From Pseudomonadota bacterium (GTDB taxonomy: Bacteria; Pseudomonadota; Alphaproteobacteria; Rhizobiales; Devosiaceae), in NCBI GenBank assembly GCA_023387585.1, contig JAEWHZ010000060.1:1-22750 (forward strand): a DNA stretch of 22,750 nt. The letters run 5' to 3'. Both the position numbers and the translations under genes were made by a program. Under the pieces are notes generated by a model, which saw only the letters and a list, made by a program, of their open reading frames with translations, was not told the DNA's origin and did no database searches. Shown one piece after another: positions 6,713-14,972 of this stretch. Each line of letters starts with the position of its first letter. Position 1 is the first letter of the stretch.

Positions 6713-9700
6713 ATGTTTCTGACCCGTATCAGCGTCAACCAGCCCGTCTTCGCCACCATGGTCATGGTGGCGATCATGGTCTTCGGCATCTATTCCTACC
6801 AGCGCCTGCCCATCGAGCAGATGCCGGACATCGACTTTCCGGTCGTCGCCGTGGTCGTCTCCTATCCCGGCGCCTCGCCGGAGGCGGTCGAGGCCGATAT
6901 CGTCGAGCCGCTCGAAGAGGCGGTGAACACCATTGCCGGGCTCGACACCATCCAGTCGGTCGCCCAGTCGGGCCAGGCCATGGTGCTGATGATCTTCGAC
7001 CTCGAGCTGGATTCCCAGCAGATGGCGCAGGAGGTCCGCGACAAGATCGACCCGGTGAAGGCCAATCTGCCGGACGGGGCGAACGAGCCGCGCGTGCTGC
7101 GCTTCGATCCGGCGGCGCTGCCGGTGCTGTCGCTCGCCGTCAGCTCCGACACCCTGTCGGAACGCGATCTGACGGCGCTGACGGAAGACATCATCGTCGC
7201 GCGCATTTCCAACATCTCCGGCGTCGGCAGCGCCTCGGTGGTCGGCGGCGTGCCGCGCCAGCTCAACATCCAGATCGACCCCGACCGGCTGACGGCGTTC
7301 AACATCGCGCCCAATGCGGTGATCTCCGCGCTCCAGGCCGCCAATCGCGACCTCGCCGCCGGCTCGATCACCTCCGACAGCATCGTGCAGTCGCTGCAGG
7401 TGCTCGGCCGCCTCGAGGATGCGCAGGATTTTTACGACATCATCGTCGGCAACCAGGGCGGCCAGCCGGTCACGCTGGCCGATGTGGCGGTCATCGAGGA
7501 CGGAACAGGCGAGGCGACCAGCCTTGCCATCCTCAATGGCGAGCGGGCGCTGGCCGTCGATATCCTCAAGACGCAGGGCGCCAACACCGTGGGCGTCGCC
7601 GACGAGATCCGCCGGGTGATCGCCAACCTGATGGAAAACGAGCTGCCGGAGGGGCAGGTCAATATCGAGGTGGTGGTCGACAACGCCAAGCCGGTGGAGG
7701 ATTCGTTCCACGCGGTGCAGAACATGCTGATCGAAGGCGCCGCGCTGGCGGTCGTCATCGTCTTCCTGTTCCTCAACTCCTGGCGCTCGACCGTCATCAC
7801 CGGGCTGACCCTGCCGATCTCGATCATCGGCACCATGGTGGCGCTGAATTTTCTCGGCTTCACGCTCAACATGATGACGCTGCTGGCGCTGTCGCTGGCG
7901 GTGGGCATCCTGATCGACGACGCCATCGTGGTGCGCGAGAACATCACGCGGCACCTGCATATGGGCAAGAACCACCGCCAGGCCGCCCTCGACGGCACTA
8001 ACGAGATCGGCCTAGCCGTTCTCGCCACCACGCTGTCGATCGTCGCGGTGTTCCTGCCCGTCGCCTTCATGGACGGCATCATGGGCCGGTTCTTCCTGCA
8101 GTTCGGCGTGACCGTGTCCGTTGCGGTGATGATCTCGCTTTTCGTCGCCTTCACGCTCGACCCGATGATGTCCAGCGTCTGGTATGATCCGTCCACCAAC
8201 CCCAATGCCAAGCGCGGGCCGATCGGCCGCGCCGTGGCGCAGTTCGATCGCTTCTTCGAATGGGTCACACGGGGCTATCGCGGCCTGATCCGCTGGGGGC
8301 TGAAGTTCCGCAAGACGGTGCTGCTCATCGCATTGCTGTCGTTCGTGGGCACCTTCTTCCTGTTCGGCCGGGTCGGCGTCGAGTTCGTGCCGGCCGTCGA
8401 CAACGGCATCTTCACCGTGACGGTCGAGACCCCGGCCGGTTCGACCAAGGAGTACACCGGCACCAAGCTGCGTCAGGCCGAAGCCATGGTGCGCCGGCTT
8501 CCCGAGGTGGAGACGACCTATTCGACGGTCGCCGGCAGCCTCGCCTCGAGCGCGGCCAATGCCGGCACCATGACGGTGACGCTGGTCGACAAGGAACACC
8601 GCGAGATCACGCCGCAGGAAATGATGCCGCAGGTGCGCCGGATGCTCGGCGCCATTCCGGGGGCGACCTTCCAGGTCACGGCGGCCTCGGGCCTCGGCCA
8701 GTCCACGGCGCCGGTGTCGATCACGCTTTACGGCGACAGCTTCACCGTGCTCGAACGGCTCGCCGACCAGCTGGTGGCCGATCTCGAGCAGATCGAGGGG
8801 CTTATCAACGTGACCTCGAGCCTCGACGAGGCGCAGCCGGTGATCGGCATCAACGTCAACCGCGATCTCGCCAACAATCTCGGCGTGTCGCTGACCCAGG
8901 TCGCGGCCACGCTCGGGCCGCTGATCAGCGGCGAGGAGGTGACCGACTGGACGGCGCCGAACGGCGATATCTACAAGGTCGTGGTCCGGCTTCCCGAAAG
9001 CCTGCGCGACGATATCGATGCCATCGGCAACCTGCCTATTGCCCAGTCCGGCGCGACAGGATCGAGCGAGATGATCACGCTGGCGCAGGTGGCCGACGTG
9101 GTGTCGACAACGGGCCCCGCCACCATCAACCGCCAGGACTTGCAGCGCGGCGTGACGGTCGAGGCGCATCTCGAGGATGTGGAGCTCGGCGCGGTGACGC
9201 CGCAATTGGAGGAGGCCGTGGGGCGCATCGACTTCCCGACCGGCTATCGCAGCTCGTTCGGCGGCGAGGTGGAGCAGATCGCCGAGACGTTCGGCGCGGT
9301 CGGCTCGGCGCTGCTGCTGGCGGTGATCTTCATCTATCTGGTGCTCGCCAGCCAGTTCGGCAGCTTTTTGCAGCCGATCGCCATCATGGGCTCGCTGCCC
9401 CTGGCGCTGATCGGCGTGATGGGCGGATTGCTGGTCGGCGGATCGACGCTGAACATGTTCTCGGCCATCGGCTTCATCATGCTGATGGGCCTCGTGGTGA
9501 AGAACGCCATCCTGTTGGTGGACAACGCGAATCAGCATGTGCGCGAGGGCTGGAACCTCTATGACGCGCTGGTCGAGGCCGGCTCGACGCGCTTCCGGCC
9601 GATCATCATGACGACGCTCGCCATGATCTTCGGCATGCTGCCGCTGGCTCTGAGCCTGCATGAGGGCAGCGGGCAGAACGCGCCGATGGCCCATGCGGTG

Positions 9701-9847
9701 ATCGGCGGGCTGATCAGCTCGACCGCGCTGACGCTGCTCGTGGTGCCGGTGCTGCTGACCTATATCGACAGCTTCAGCCGGTTCATGCGGCGGATCATGC
9801 CCAAGGCGCCCGACGACGAGCACCATGAGGCGCCCGCCGAAGGGTGA
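6713..9847 (+). CDS. RND-family multidrug efflux pump, HAE1 type (AcrB/MexB-like)
   Basis: Inner-membrane proton-driven exporter of 1044 residues, full length for the family. Layout is as in AcrB: TM1 near residues 12-30, a large periplasmic porter loop (about 31-340), TM2-TM6 (about 340-500), TM7 near 540-560, a second porter loop (about 565-865), and TM8-TM12 to the end. The proton-relay aspartates D402 and D403 sit in LAVGILIDDAIVVRENI (TM4), and the TM10 lysine K930 in MLMGLVVKNAILLVDN. The early DFPVVAVVVSYPGASPEAVE is a family hallmark. It sits 3 bases downstream of the adaptor and is controlled with it, probably by the GbsR-type regulator. Substrate cannot be read; MexF/MdtB-like drugs, aromatics or membrane-active plant compounds are all possible. 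It converges with the apiose operon, 9 bases apart. Confidence 0.95.
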   Translation: MFLTRISVNQPVFATMVMVAIMVFGIYSYQRLPIEQMPDIDFPVVAVVVSYPGASPEAVEADIVEPLEEAVNTIAGLDTIQSVAQSGQAMVLMIFDLELDSQQMAQEVRDKIDPVKANLPDGANEPRVLRFDPAALPVLSLAVSSDTLSERDLTALTEDIIVARISNISGVGSASVVGGVPRQLNIQIDPDRLTAFNIAPNAVISALQAANRDLAAGSITSDSIVQSLQVLGRLEDAQDFYDIIVGNQGGQPVTLADVAVIEDGTGEATSLAILNGERALAVDILKTQGANTVGVADEIRRVIANLMENELPEGQVNIEVVVDNAKPVEDSFHAVQNMLIEGAALAVVIVFLFLNSWRSTVITGLTLPISIIGTMVALNFLGFTLNMMTLLALSLAVGILIDDAIVVRENITRHLHMGKNHRQAALDGTNEIGLAVLATTLSIVAVFLPVAFMDGIMGRFFLQFGVTVSVAVMISLFVAFTLDPMMSSVWYDPSTNPNAKRGPIGRAVAQFDRFFEWVTRGYRGLIRWGLKFRKTVLLIALLSFVGTFFLFGRVGVEFVPAVDNGIFTVTVETPAGSTKEYTGTKLRQAEAMVRRLPEVETTYSTVAGSLASSAANAGTMTVTLVDKEHREITPQEMMPQVRRMLGAIPGATFQVTAASGLGQSTAPVSITLYGDSFTVLERLADQLVADLEQIEGLINVTSSLDEAQPVIGINVNRDLANNLGVSLTQVAATLGPLISGEEVTDWTAPNGDIYKVVVRLPESLRDDIDAIGNLPIAQSGATGSSEMITLAQVADVVSTTGPATINRQDLQRGVTVEAHLEDVELGAVTPQLEEAVGRIDFPTGYRSSFGGEVEQIAETFGAVGSALLLAVIFIYLVLASQFGSFLQPIAIMGSLPLALIGVMGGLLVGGSTLNMFSAIGFIMLMGLVVKNAILLVDNANQHVREGWNLYDALVEAGSTRFRPIIMTTLAMIFGMLPLALSLHEGSGQNAPMAHAVIGGLISSTALTLLVVPVLLTYIDSFSRFMRRIMPKAPDDEHHEAPAEG

Positions 9848-9856
9848 TCCGAGATA

Positions 9857-11359
9857 TCAGCCGTGGTCGGTAACCCTTAGTGCCAGATAGGGTTTTCCGG
9901 GAAGCCTGACGCCGTAAGGGGCGTCGGGCTTCTGGCCGCGCACCACGGCGCCGTGGCGGGTGGGGTGGTTGCGCGGCGGGTCGGTCTTTTCGAGCGGCGT
10001 GACGCTCATGTTCCAGGTGTCGATCAGCTCGACCGAGAAGTTTCCGTGCTGCGGAAAGCCGAGCGCCCATTCGGCCGGTTGGTGCTCGCCGAAATAGATG
10101 TAGGTCGTGTTTCCATCGCTTGCGCCGGCGATGCGCGACCAGGGCCAGGCGCCGGAAGCGGCGAGGGGCTCGAGGCCGGAAACGTAAGTTTTTTCAAGGG
10201 TATCGCGCAGGAATCCGATGCGTTGCCAGGCCTCGCCGTGCAACTCGCCGCCCTTGGCCCACCACAGCAGGTCGTTCGGATCGTAATAGGTCTCGCCATG
10301 GCCGGCATAGCCGCCGCGCAGCAGGGTGATCCAGTAGCGGTGGACAAGCTCCTCCGCCGAGATATTGCCCCAGCTCTGGTAGATGGTGCCCTCGTATTCG
10401 GGTTCGTCGTTAACCACTGGCTTTCCATAGGATTCCCGCCATTCCTGGGTACGCTTGACGTCCCAGTTCTGGATGCAGACATGGCTGACCCAGGGCTTGC
10501 GGTGGTCGTAATTCATGGTCACGTCGCCATTGTGGATCGACTTGAGATGGCCGTAGGGATCGTTCTCCTCGATGATGTGGAAATAGCGGTCCCACTGCGC
10601 CAAGGGCTTGGTATCCAAAAGGAAATCATACTCGTTGGCGAGCGAGAACCAGACGTTGCGGAAGGCGGCGAGGCGGGCGGTGAGGTAGGCGACGTAGCGA
10701 TAGTCGGCCTCGGCGGGCATGTCGCAGAAGCCCCAGCGGTCATAGGGGTGGAAGACGATGATGTCGGCCTCGATTCCCAGCTCCATCAAGGCTTTGACCT
10801 GGGTGTCGAGGTGCTGGAAGTGGATGGGGTTGGGGCGGTCGAAGTCGAAGCTGCCGTCGGGGGATTGCTCGAAGGCGTCGTGCAGCGGTTCGTTGGTGTT
10901 GTAGATGTAGTCCTTGGGGAAAACGCACATGCGCAGCTTGTTGAAGCGGGTTTTCGCGAGCGTTTCGAGGGTCTTGGTCTGCATGTCCAACGGCTGGTGG
11001 GTCCAGGCGTAGCAGGTGGTGCCGAAAGGCATGTAGGGGGTGCCGTCGGCGTATTCGAAATGGAATTTATGAACGACGCGAACGGGGCCGCGGGCGCCGT
11101 CCTTTGCTGAAATACAAGAGAAATTTCCGCTGCGTTCATCAAGATGAACGGAGTCTGAACGGGTTCTGTAGGTCCATTCACCTTCGGTGTCGGGCATGAA
11201 GCGCACGCGGTAGATGCCGTCGCCGTCATAGAAGCCCGGGACGGTGATGCGACGATTGCCGAAGGCGAAAATCGCGCTCAGGGTGACGTCGAGATAGGGA
11301 TTGCCCTCGGACGGCCCTTCGAGGGCGAGCTCGAAGACGTCCCATTTGCGCGTTTGCAT
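9857..11359 (-). CDS. DUF5060/DUF4038-type glycoside hydrolase-like protein, candidate intracellular apiosidase (1)
   Basis: 500 residues, no signal peptide, so presumably cytoplasmic. Residues about 1-70 form a DUF5060-like beta domain (NPYLDVTLSAIF, VPGFYDGDGIYRVRF, EGEWTYRTRS). About 98-390 form a TIM-barrel opening FEYADGTPYMPFGTTCYAW, like DUF4038 (GH140) enzymes, and about 395-500 a C-terminal beta domain (DUF5605-like). Candidate catalytic residues are E243 in SLANEYDF (strand 4, acid/base) and E319 in VVNDEPEYEG (nucleophile). GH140 includes characterised beta-apiosidases, and the neighbours are an apiose pathway, so release of apiose from imported glycosides is a reasonable inference. 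Other pentosides are possible. It is the last gene of the operon; its AGGAGG overlaps the kinase stop. It shares architecture, but little else, with the protein at 16784-18340. Confidence 0.72.
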   Translation of the reverse strand: MQTRKWDVFELALEGPSEGNPYLDVTLSAIFAFGNRRITVPGFYDGDGIYRVRFMPDTEGEWTYRTRSDSVHLDERSGNFSCISAKDGARGPVRVVHKFHFEYADGTPYMPFGTTCYAWTHQPLDMQTKTLETLAKTRFNKLRMCVFPKDYIYNTNEPLHDAFEQSPDGSFDFDRPNPIHFQHLDTQVKALMELGIEADIIVFHPYDRWGFCDMPAEADYRYVAYLTARLAAFRNVWFSLANEYDFLLDTKPLAQWDRYFHIIEENDPYGHLKSIHNGDVTMNYDHRKPWVSHVCIQNWDVKRTQEWRESYGKPVVNDEPEYEGTIYQSWGNISAEELVHRYWITLLRGGYAGHGETYYDPNDLLWWAKGGELHGEAWQRIGFLRDTLEKTYVSGLEPLAASGAWPWSRIAGASDGNTTYIYFGEHQPAEWALGFPQHGNFSVELIDTWNMSVTPLEKTDPPRNHPTRHGAVVRGQKPDAPYGVRLPGKPYLALRVTDHG

Positions 11360-11364
11360 ATGAT

Positions 11365-11370
11365 CCTCCT
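11365..11370 (-). promoter_or_regulatory. Strong ribosome site overlapping the kinase stop codon
   Basis: A perfect AGGAGG, whose first two bases are part of the kinase TAG stop, lies 5 bases before the ATG at 11359. It supports both this start and operon continuity. Confidence 0.7.
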
Positions 11371-12691
11371 AAATGCGCGGGCCGCCGCCGTCGCGGATCC
11401 AGTCGAAATAATCCTCAGTGCCCATCTGGCCGCCCTTGAGGGCGAGCTGGAGCGCGGTGCCGTCGCGGCGATGGGCGGTGAGCAGGGCGGCGCCGGGAAT
11501 GGTGGGCGCCAGGGCGGTGAAGGCGTAGATGCCGAGCTTTTGCGCCGCATGACCCGAGGTGTCGCCGCCCGAGATGACGGCGCGGGTGAGGCCGGTGCGG
11601 GCGACGAGACCGGCGAGGATGTCGCCCAGCATGGTGCCGATGCGGGCGCGGTCGAGGCCGCTATTCGCGAAGGCGGCGATGGCCGGATCGTCGGGGCCGC
11701 GGGCGGAATGGATGAGGGGGCTTTTGCCGGCATCGAGCGCCTGAAGGGCGGCGGCGATGGCGGGGGCGGGATTGCCGTCGATCAGGGCGCTCGGGTCGAG
11801 GGGGATGGGCGCAAAGCCGTTGGCCGCGGCCCAGTCGATCTGGGCGGCGGTGGTGGCGGAGACCGATCCGGAGACGGCGAGGATGCGGTCGTGCCGGCCG
11901 GCGCCGGCGAGGGGTTTTTCGGGCGGCAGGGCGCCGGCGGCGCGCCAATGGGCGGTGAGGGCGTATTCGATGCCCTGCGAGCCGATGGCGAACAGGCGTT
12001 CGCCGCGATGGCGCCAGATGAGGGCGCCGGCGGCGGTCATGTCTGTTTCGTCGACAGCGTCGAAGGCGAGGATGCGGTTGCCGGCCTCGGTCTCGCGGGT
12101 CAGCGCCTCGGAACCGCCGTCGCGGCGCCAGTCGGCGAGGGTGACGAGGCCGATGGGGATATCGGTCTGGCGGGCGAGATGCAGGCTTATATCGGCCTCG
12201 TCCATCGGCGTCGTCGGGTGGCGGCGCATGACGGGGTGGCGGTCGAGGCGGAAGATGTCGGGGCCGGCATTGGCGAAGAGCTGGCCGAAGGCCTGGTAGC
12301 GCCGCATGACAGGCGCGGCGACCAGCAGGGGGTGCCAGCCGGTCCAGAAGCTTTGGGCGATATCGACGGCGCGGCCGATGGAGCCGATTTCGGGTGAAGA
12401 GTCGAAGGTGGAGCACACCTTGTAATGGATGAGCGGCGCGCCGAGGCGGTCGAGGGCGGCGAAGACGGGGGGCAGATGCGCGTCGAGCCAGTCGGGCGGC
12501 TGCGAGCGGGCGGTGCCGGCGATGCCGATGGCGCGGGCGCCGGGAAAGCGGGCGAGATCGGATTCGGTGGGGATATCGAGGAACAGGACGGTATCGAGCC
12601 CGGCGAAGGCGAGCACTTCCATGACTGCGGCGGAGCCGGTGAAGTCGTCGCCGTAAAAGGCGACGAGGCGGCCGGGCGGCAGCGGGCTCAT
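11369..12691 (-). CDS. oiaK: Four-carbon acid-sugar kinase family protein, probable 3-oxo-isoapionate kinase
   Basis: 440 residues, DUF1537 / four-carbon acid-sugar kinase family, full length. The predicted reaction is ATP-dependent phosphorylation of 3-oxo-isoapionate to the 4-phosphate, making the substrate of the adjacent RuBisCO-like protein. The N-terminal sugar-binding domain shows YGDDFTGS (13-20) and YKVCSTFDSSPEIGSIG (90-106). The family's usual YKTDSTLRG-type text is replaced by CSTFDSSP, which I associate with the subgroup acting with RuBisCO-like proteins. The C-terminal nucleotide domain has ISGGDTSGHAA (373-383) and KGGQMG (419-424). It starts at ATG 12691, overlapping the upstream stop by ATGA, so it is coupled to the RuBisCO-like gene. 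Related kinases use D-threonate, D-erythronate or 2-oxotetronate; the neighbours favour the apionate route (Carter et al. 2018, recalled). Confidence 0.78.
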   Translation of the reverse strand: MSPLPPGRLVAFYGDDFTGSAAVMEVLAFAGLDTVLFLDIPTESDLARFPGARAIGIAGTARSQPPDWLDAHLPPVFAALDRLGAPLIHYKVCSTFDSSPEIGSIGRAVDIAQSFWTGWHPLLVAAPVMRRYQAFGQLFANAGPDIFRLDRHPVMRRHPTTPMDEADISLHLARQTDIPIGLVTLADWRRDGGSEALTRETEAGNRILAFDAVDETDMTAAGALIWRHRGERLFAIGSQGIEYALTAHWRAAGALPPEKPLAGAGRHDRILAVSGSVSATTAAQIDWAAANGFAPIPLDPSALIDGNPAPAIAAALQALDAGKSPLIHSARGPDDPAIAAFANSGLDRARIGTMLGDILAGLVARTGLTRAVISGGDTSGHAAQKLGIYAFTALAPTIPGAALLTAHRRDGTALQLALKGGQMGTEDYFDWIRDGGGPRI

Positions 12692-13941
12692 GAGGCGTAG
12701 GCGCCGAGGGCGCGGGCCAGCTCGGGATGGGTTCTGGCGTGATCCTCGAGACTGGTGCCGGCCATGGTGGCCTGCCAGCTCTGGCGCAAACTGGCGACGC
12801 CGGCGGCGGGACCGTCCGGATGGGCCATGATGCCGCCCCCGGCGGCATAGATCAGGTCGAGCGAGCCGAGGCGGCGAAAAGTTTCGGGCGGCTGGCGGAT
12901 GGTCTGGCCCGACGAGAAGACCGGCATGGCGATGCAGGACTTTTCCGCCGACATGGGCGTGAGGCAGGCGCGGGCCGAGGCGATGACGCTGTCGTTGGCT
13001 TCGGCGAACTTGTTGTCGAGCCCGTTGACATGCATGTGGTCGACCCCGGCGAGGCGCCAGATCTTCTGCCAGGCGACATAGGACCAGCCGAGGGCGGGGT
13101 GGCGCGAGAGATAGCCCCAGCCATTGCGATGGGCGTGGATGGGCAGCGCCGCATAGCGGGCCAGCTCGACCATGCCGACGATGCCCACGGAATTGAGGCT
13201 TGCCATGACGCAGGTTCCGCCGGCTTCGAGGACGAGATCGTGGCCGCGCTTCATCTCGTCGAGATCGCCGGTGACGTTGAAGGCGAACATCACCTTCTTG
13301 CCGGTGCGGTCGGCATGGCGATCAATGACCGCCATGACGGCGCGCACCCGCTCGGCCAGCGGGTTGGAGGCGCCATTGGCCTGAAGCTCGTCGTCCTTGA
13401 TGAAATCGATGTCGGCGGCGCAGAGAGTGGCGACGAGATCGGCGGTCTGTTCGGGCGTGAAGCCGATGGAGGGTTTGACGATGGTGCCGATGAGCGGGCC
13501 GGAGGCGATGCCTGAGAGGCGCCTTGTGCCTTCGATGCCGAATTTCGGGCCGGGATAGCGGGCGAAGAAGGCGGCGGGCAGTTCGATATCGAGGATGCGC
13601 AGGCCGGAGAATTGCTGGAGTTCGAACAGATTGCCGGCGACGGTGGCAACGAGGTTGGGCAGGGAGGGGCCGGGATTGTCGAGGGGCCAGCTCAGCACGA
13701 TTTCGGCCCGATGCACCCTGCCGTCCGGGCTGGGTTTTGCGCCGGGGAGCGAGGGGGCGTCGAGGCCGGGCAGTGGCGAAAATTCCTCGATGCGGGCGCC
13801 GGCGCGTTCCAGCAGCTCGGGGGTTTCGCCGGGCAGCTTGACGAAGGTGCCGGAGGATTGCTCGCCGGCCATGATCTCGGCGGCGCGGCGCGGATCGCCG
13901 GGGGTTTCGATGAGATAGCGGGCGCGGATGCGGTCGGTCAT
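12688..13941 (-). CDS. RuBisCO-like protein (type IV), probable 3-oxo-isoapionate-4-phosphate transcarboxylase/hydrolase or decarboxylase (OiaT/OiaX)
   Basis: 417 residues, RuBisCO large-subunit superfamily, cytoplasmic. The active-site set is largely kept: GTIVKPSIG with K156 (K175 of RuBisCO), DFIKDDE with K182, D184 and E185 (carbamylated K201, D203, E204), HAHR with H271/R272 (H294/R295), DHMHVNG with H302/H304 (around H327), K311 (about K334), FSSG (about S379) and AAGGGIMAHPDGP (phosphate loop). The second lysine of KPK (K177) is serine. A complete metal and carbamate site argues for enolate chemistry. OiaT gives 3-phosphoglycerate plus glycolate; OiaX gives L-erythrulose 1-phosphate and CO2. 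No erythrulose-phosphate isomerase genes are in this operon, which weakly favours OiaT. I chose the ATG at 13941 (ATGA overlap with ApsD) over TTG at 13953. Confidence 0.78.
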   Translation of the reverse strand: MTDRIRARYLIETPGDPRRAAEIMAGEQSSGTFVKLPGETPELLERAGARIEEFSPLPGLDAPSLPGAKPSPDGRVHRAEIVLSWPLDNPGPSLPNLVATVAGNLFELQQFSGLRILDIELPAAFFARYPGPKFGIEGTRRLSGIASGPLIGTIVKPSIGFTPEQTADLVATLCAADIDFIKDDELQANGASNPLAERVRAVMAVIDRHADRTGKKVMFAFNVTGDLDEMKRGHDLVLEAGGTCVMASLNSVGIVGMVELARYAALPIHAHRNGWGYLSRHPALGWSYVAWQKIWRLAGVDHMHVNGLDNKFAEANDSVIASARACLTPMSAEKSCIAMPVFSSGQTIRQPPETFRRLGSLDLIYAAGGGIMAHPDGPAAGVASLRQSWQATMAGTSLEDHARTHPELARALGAYAS

Positions 13942-14972
13942 GTCTCGCTCCAATCGGCGAGCGTGACGGTTTGGCCGCTTTCGGCGGCGTCATAGGCGGC
14001 GAGGGCGAGCTTCAGGGTGTTGAGGTTGTGCGCGCCGGAGGGTTGCGGCTCGGCGCTGCCGTCGAGCAGATCGATGACGTGGCGCGAGAAGGCGATGACG
14101 CTGTCCTGGATGATGTGCCAGGGCTTTTCGCCCCAGGCGGGAACTTCGGGCTCGACGGAGAAGGTGTCGCGGCCGGACGGGCAGTGGACGGTCATGACAA
14201 AATCCTCGCCGAGCTCGATGGAGCCGCGCTCGCCCTCGATCTGCGCCAGCGTTTGCGGGAAGCGGTGGGGGGTGAGCTTTGAGAAGAAGGACACGTCGAC
14301 GATGGAGGTGGCGCCGTTTTCGTGGCCGAGCAAGGCGGTGAAGGCGTCCTCGCCGCGCACGATGGGGTTGAGGCGCTGGGTGCGGCAGGCGAGCGTTTCG
14401 GCCTCGCCGGCGAGATGGCGGGCGAGATCGAACAGGTGCAGACCGACATCCATGATGGTGAAGCGCTCGATTTCGGCGAGATAGGGCTGGTTCTTGTAGT
14501 TGTCGTAGCCGTGGCGGAAGGAGAAGCGGGCGAAGTGGATGGCGCCGAGATCGGGCAGGCGGCGGGCGATCTCGCGAAAGGGTTTCTGCCACCGGAAATT
14601 CTCGTGGATGACGAGGGTGCTGCCGGCCTTTGCGGCGGCGGCGACCATGGACTGGCCCTCGGCAAAGCTGTCGGCCATCGGCTTCTGGCAGATGAGAACG
14701 CGGGCGCGGCCGGCGGCGAGGGCGACGAGCGGGGCGTGGGACGGCGAGGTGGTGGCGATATCGACGAAGTCGGGGCGGATGGCGTCGAGGGCTTCATCGG
14801 CATCGGTGAACCAGCGCGGCACGCCGAAGCGCTCGGCCATGGCGCGGGCCTTTTCGGCGTCGCGATCGCAGACGGCGGCGATCTCGACCGCGTCGAGGCC
14901 GGACCAGGCATGCATGTGGTTGTTGGCGAAGAAGCCGCAGCCGATGAGCAGGCCGCGATGGCGGGCGGTCAT
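13938..14972 (-). CDS. apsD: Gfo/Idh/MocA oxidoreductase, probable D-apiose dehydrogenase
   Basis: 344 residues, cytoplasmic. An N-terminal NAD(P) Rossmann domain has GLLIGCGFFANNHMHAW (7-23) and AVCDRD (33-38) at the end of the second strand; the acidic residue suggests NAD preference. The family's K of the (E/C)KP motif is K97 in LICQKPMA. The substrate domain carries DVGLHLFDLARHL with H179 at the usual catalytic position. The predicted reaction is oxidation of D-apiose at C1 to D-apionolactone, the substrate of the adjacent lactonase. It starts at ATG 14972, overlapping the lactonase stop by four bases, and its own stop overlaps the RuBisCO-like start, so three genes are translationally coupled. 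The Gfo/Idh family is certain; the substrate follows from the pathway set and remembered similarity to ApsD. Confidence 0.78.
   Translation of the reverse strand: MTARHRGLLIGCGFFANNHMHAWSGLDAVEIAAVCDRDAEKARAMAERFGVPRWFTDADEALDAIRPDFVDIATTSPSHAPLVALAAGRARVLICQKPMADSFAEGQSMVAAAAKAGSTLVIHENFRWQKPFREIARRLPDLGAIHFARFSFRHGYDNYKNQPYLAEIERFTIMDVGLHLFDLARHLAGEAETLACRTQRLNPIVRGEDAFTALLGHENGATSIVDVSFFSKLTPHRFPQTLAQIEGERGSIELGEDFVMTVHCPSGRDTFSVEPEVPAWGEKPWHIIQDSVIAFSRHVIDLLDGSAEPQPSGAHNLNTLKLALAAYDAAESGQTVTLADWSET

Noticed and set aside
6753..6772. CCACCATG/CATGGTGG palindrome at the start of the RND gene
   Set aside because: It lies inside the conserved first membrane helix and is explained by codons for T-M-V-M-V; no sign of a regulatory role.
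5306..7975. 889-codon minus-strand frame opposite the efflux genes
   Set aside because: Rich in H/D/R repeats typical of antisense frames in high-GC DNA; the plus strand encodes full adaptor and RND proteins.
12688..13941. Possibility of a genuine CO2-fixing RuBisCO
   Set aside because: The second active-site lysine of KPK is replaced, the sequence is of type IV kind, and there is no small subunit or phosphoribulokinase gene nearby.
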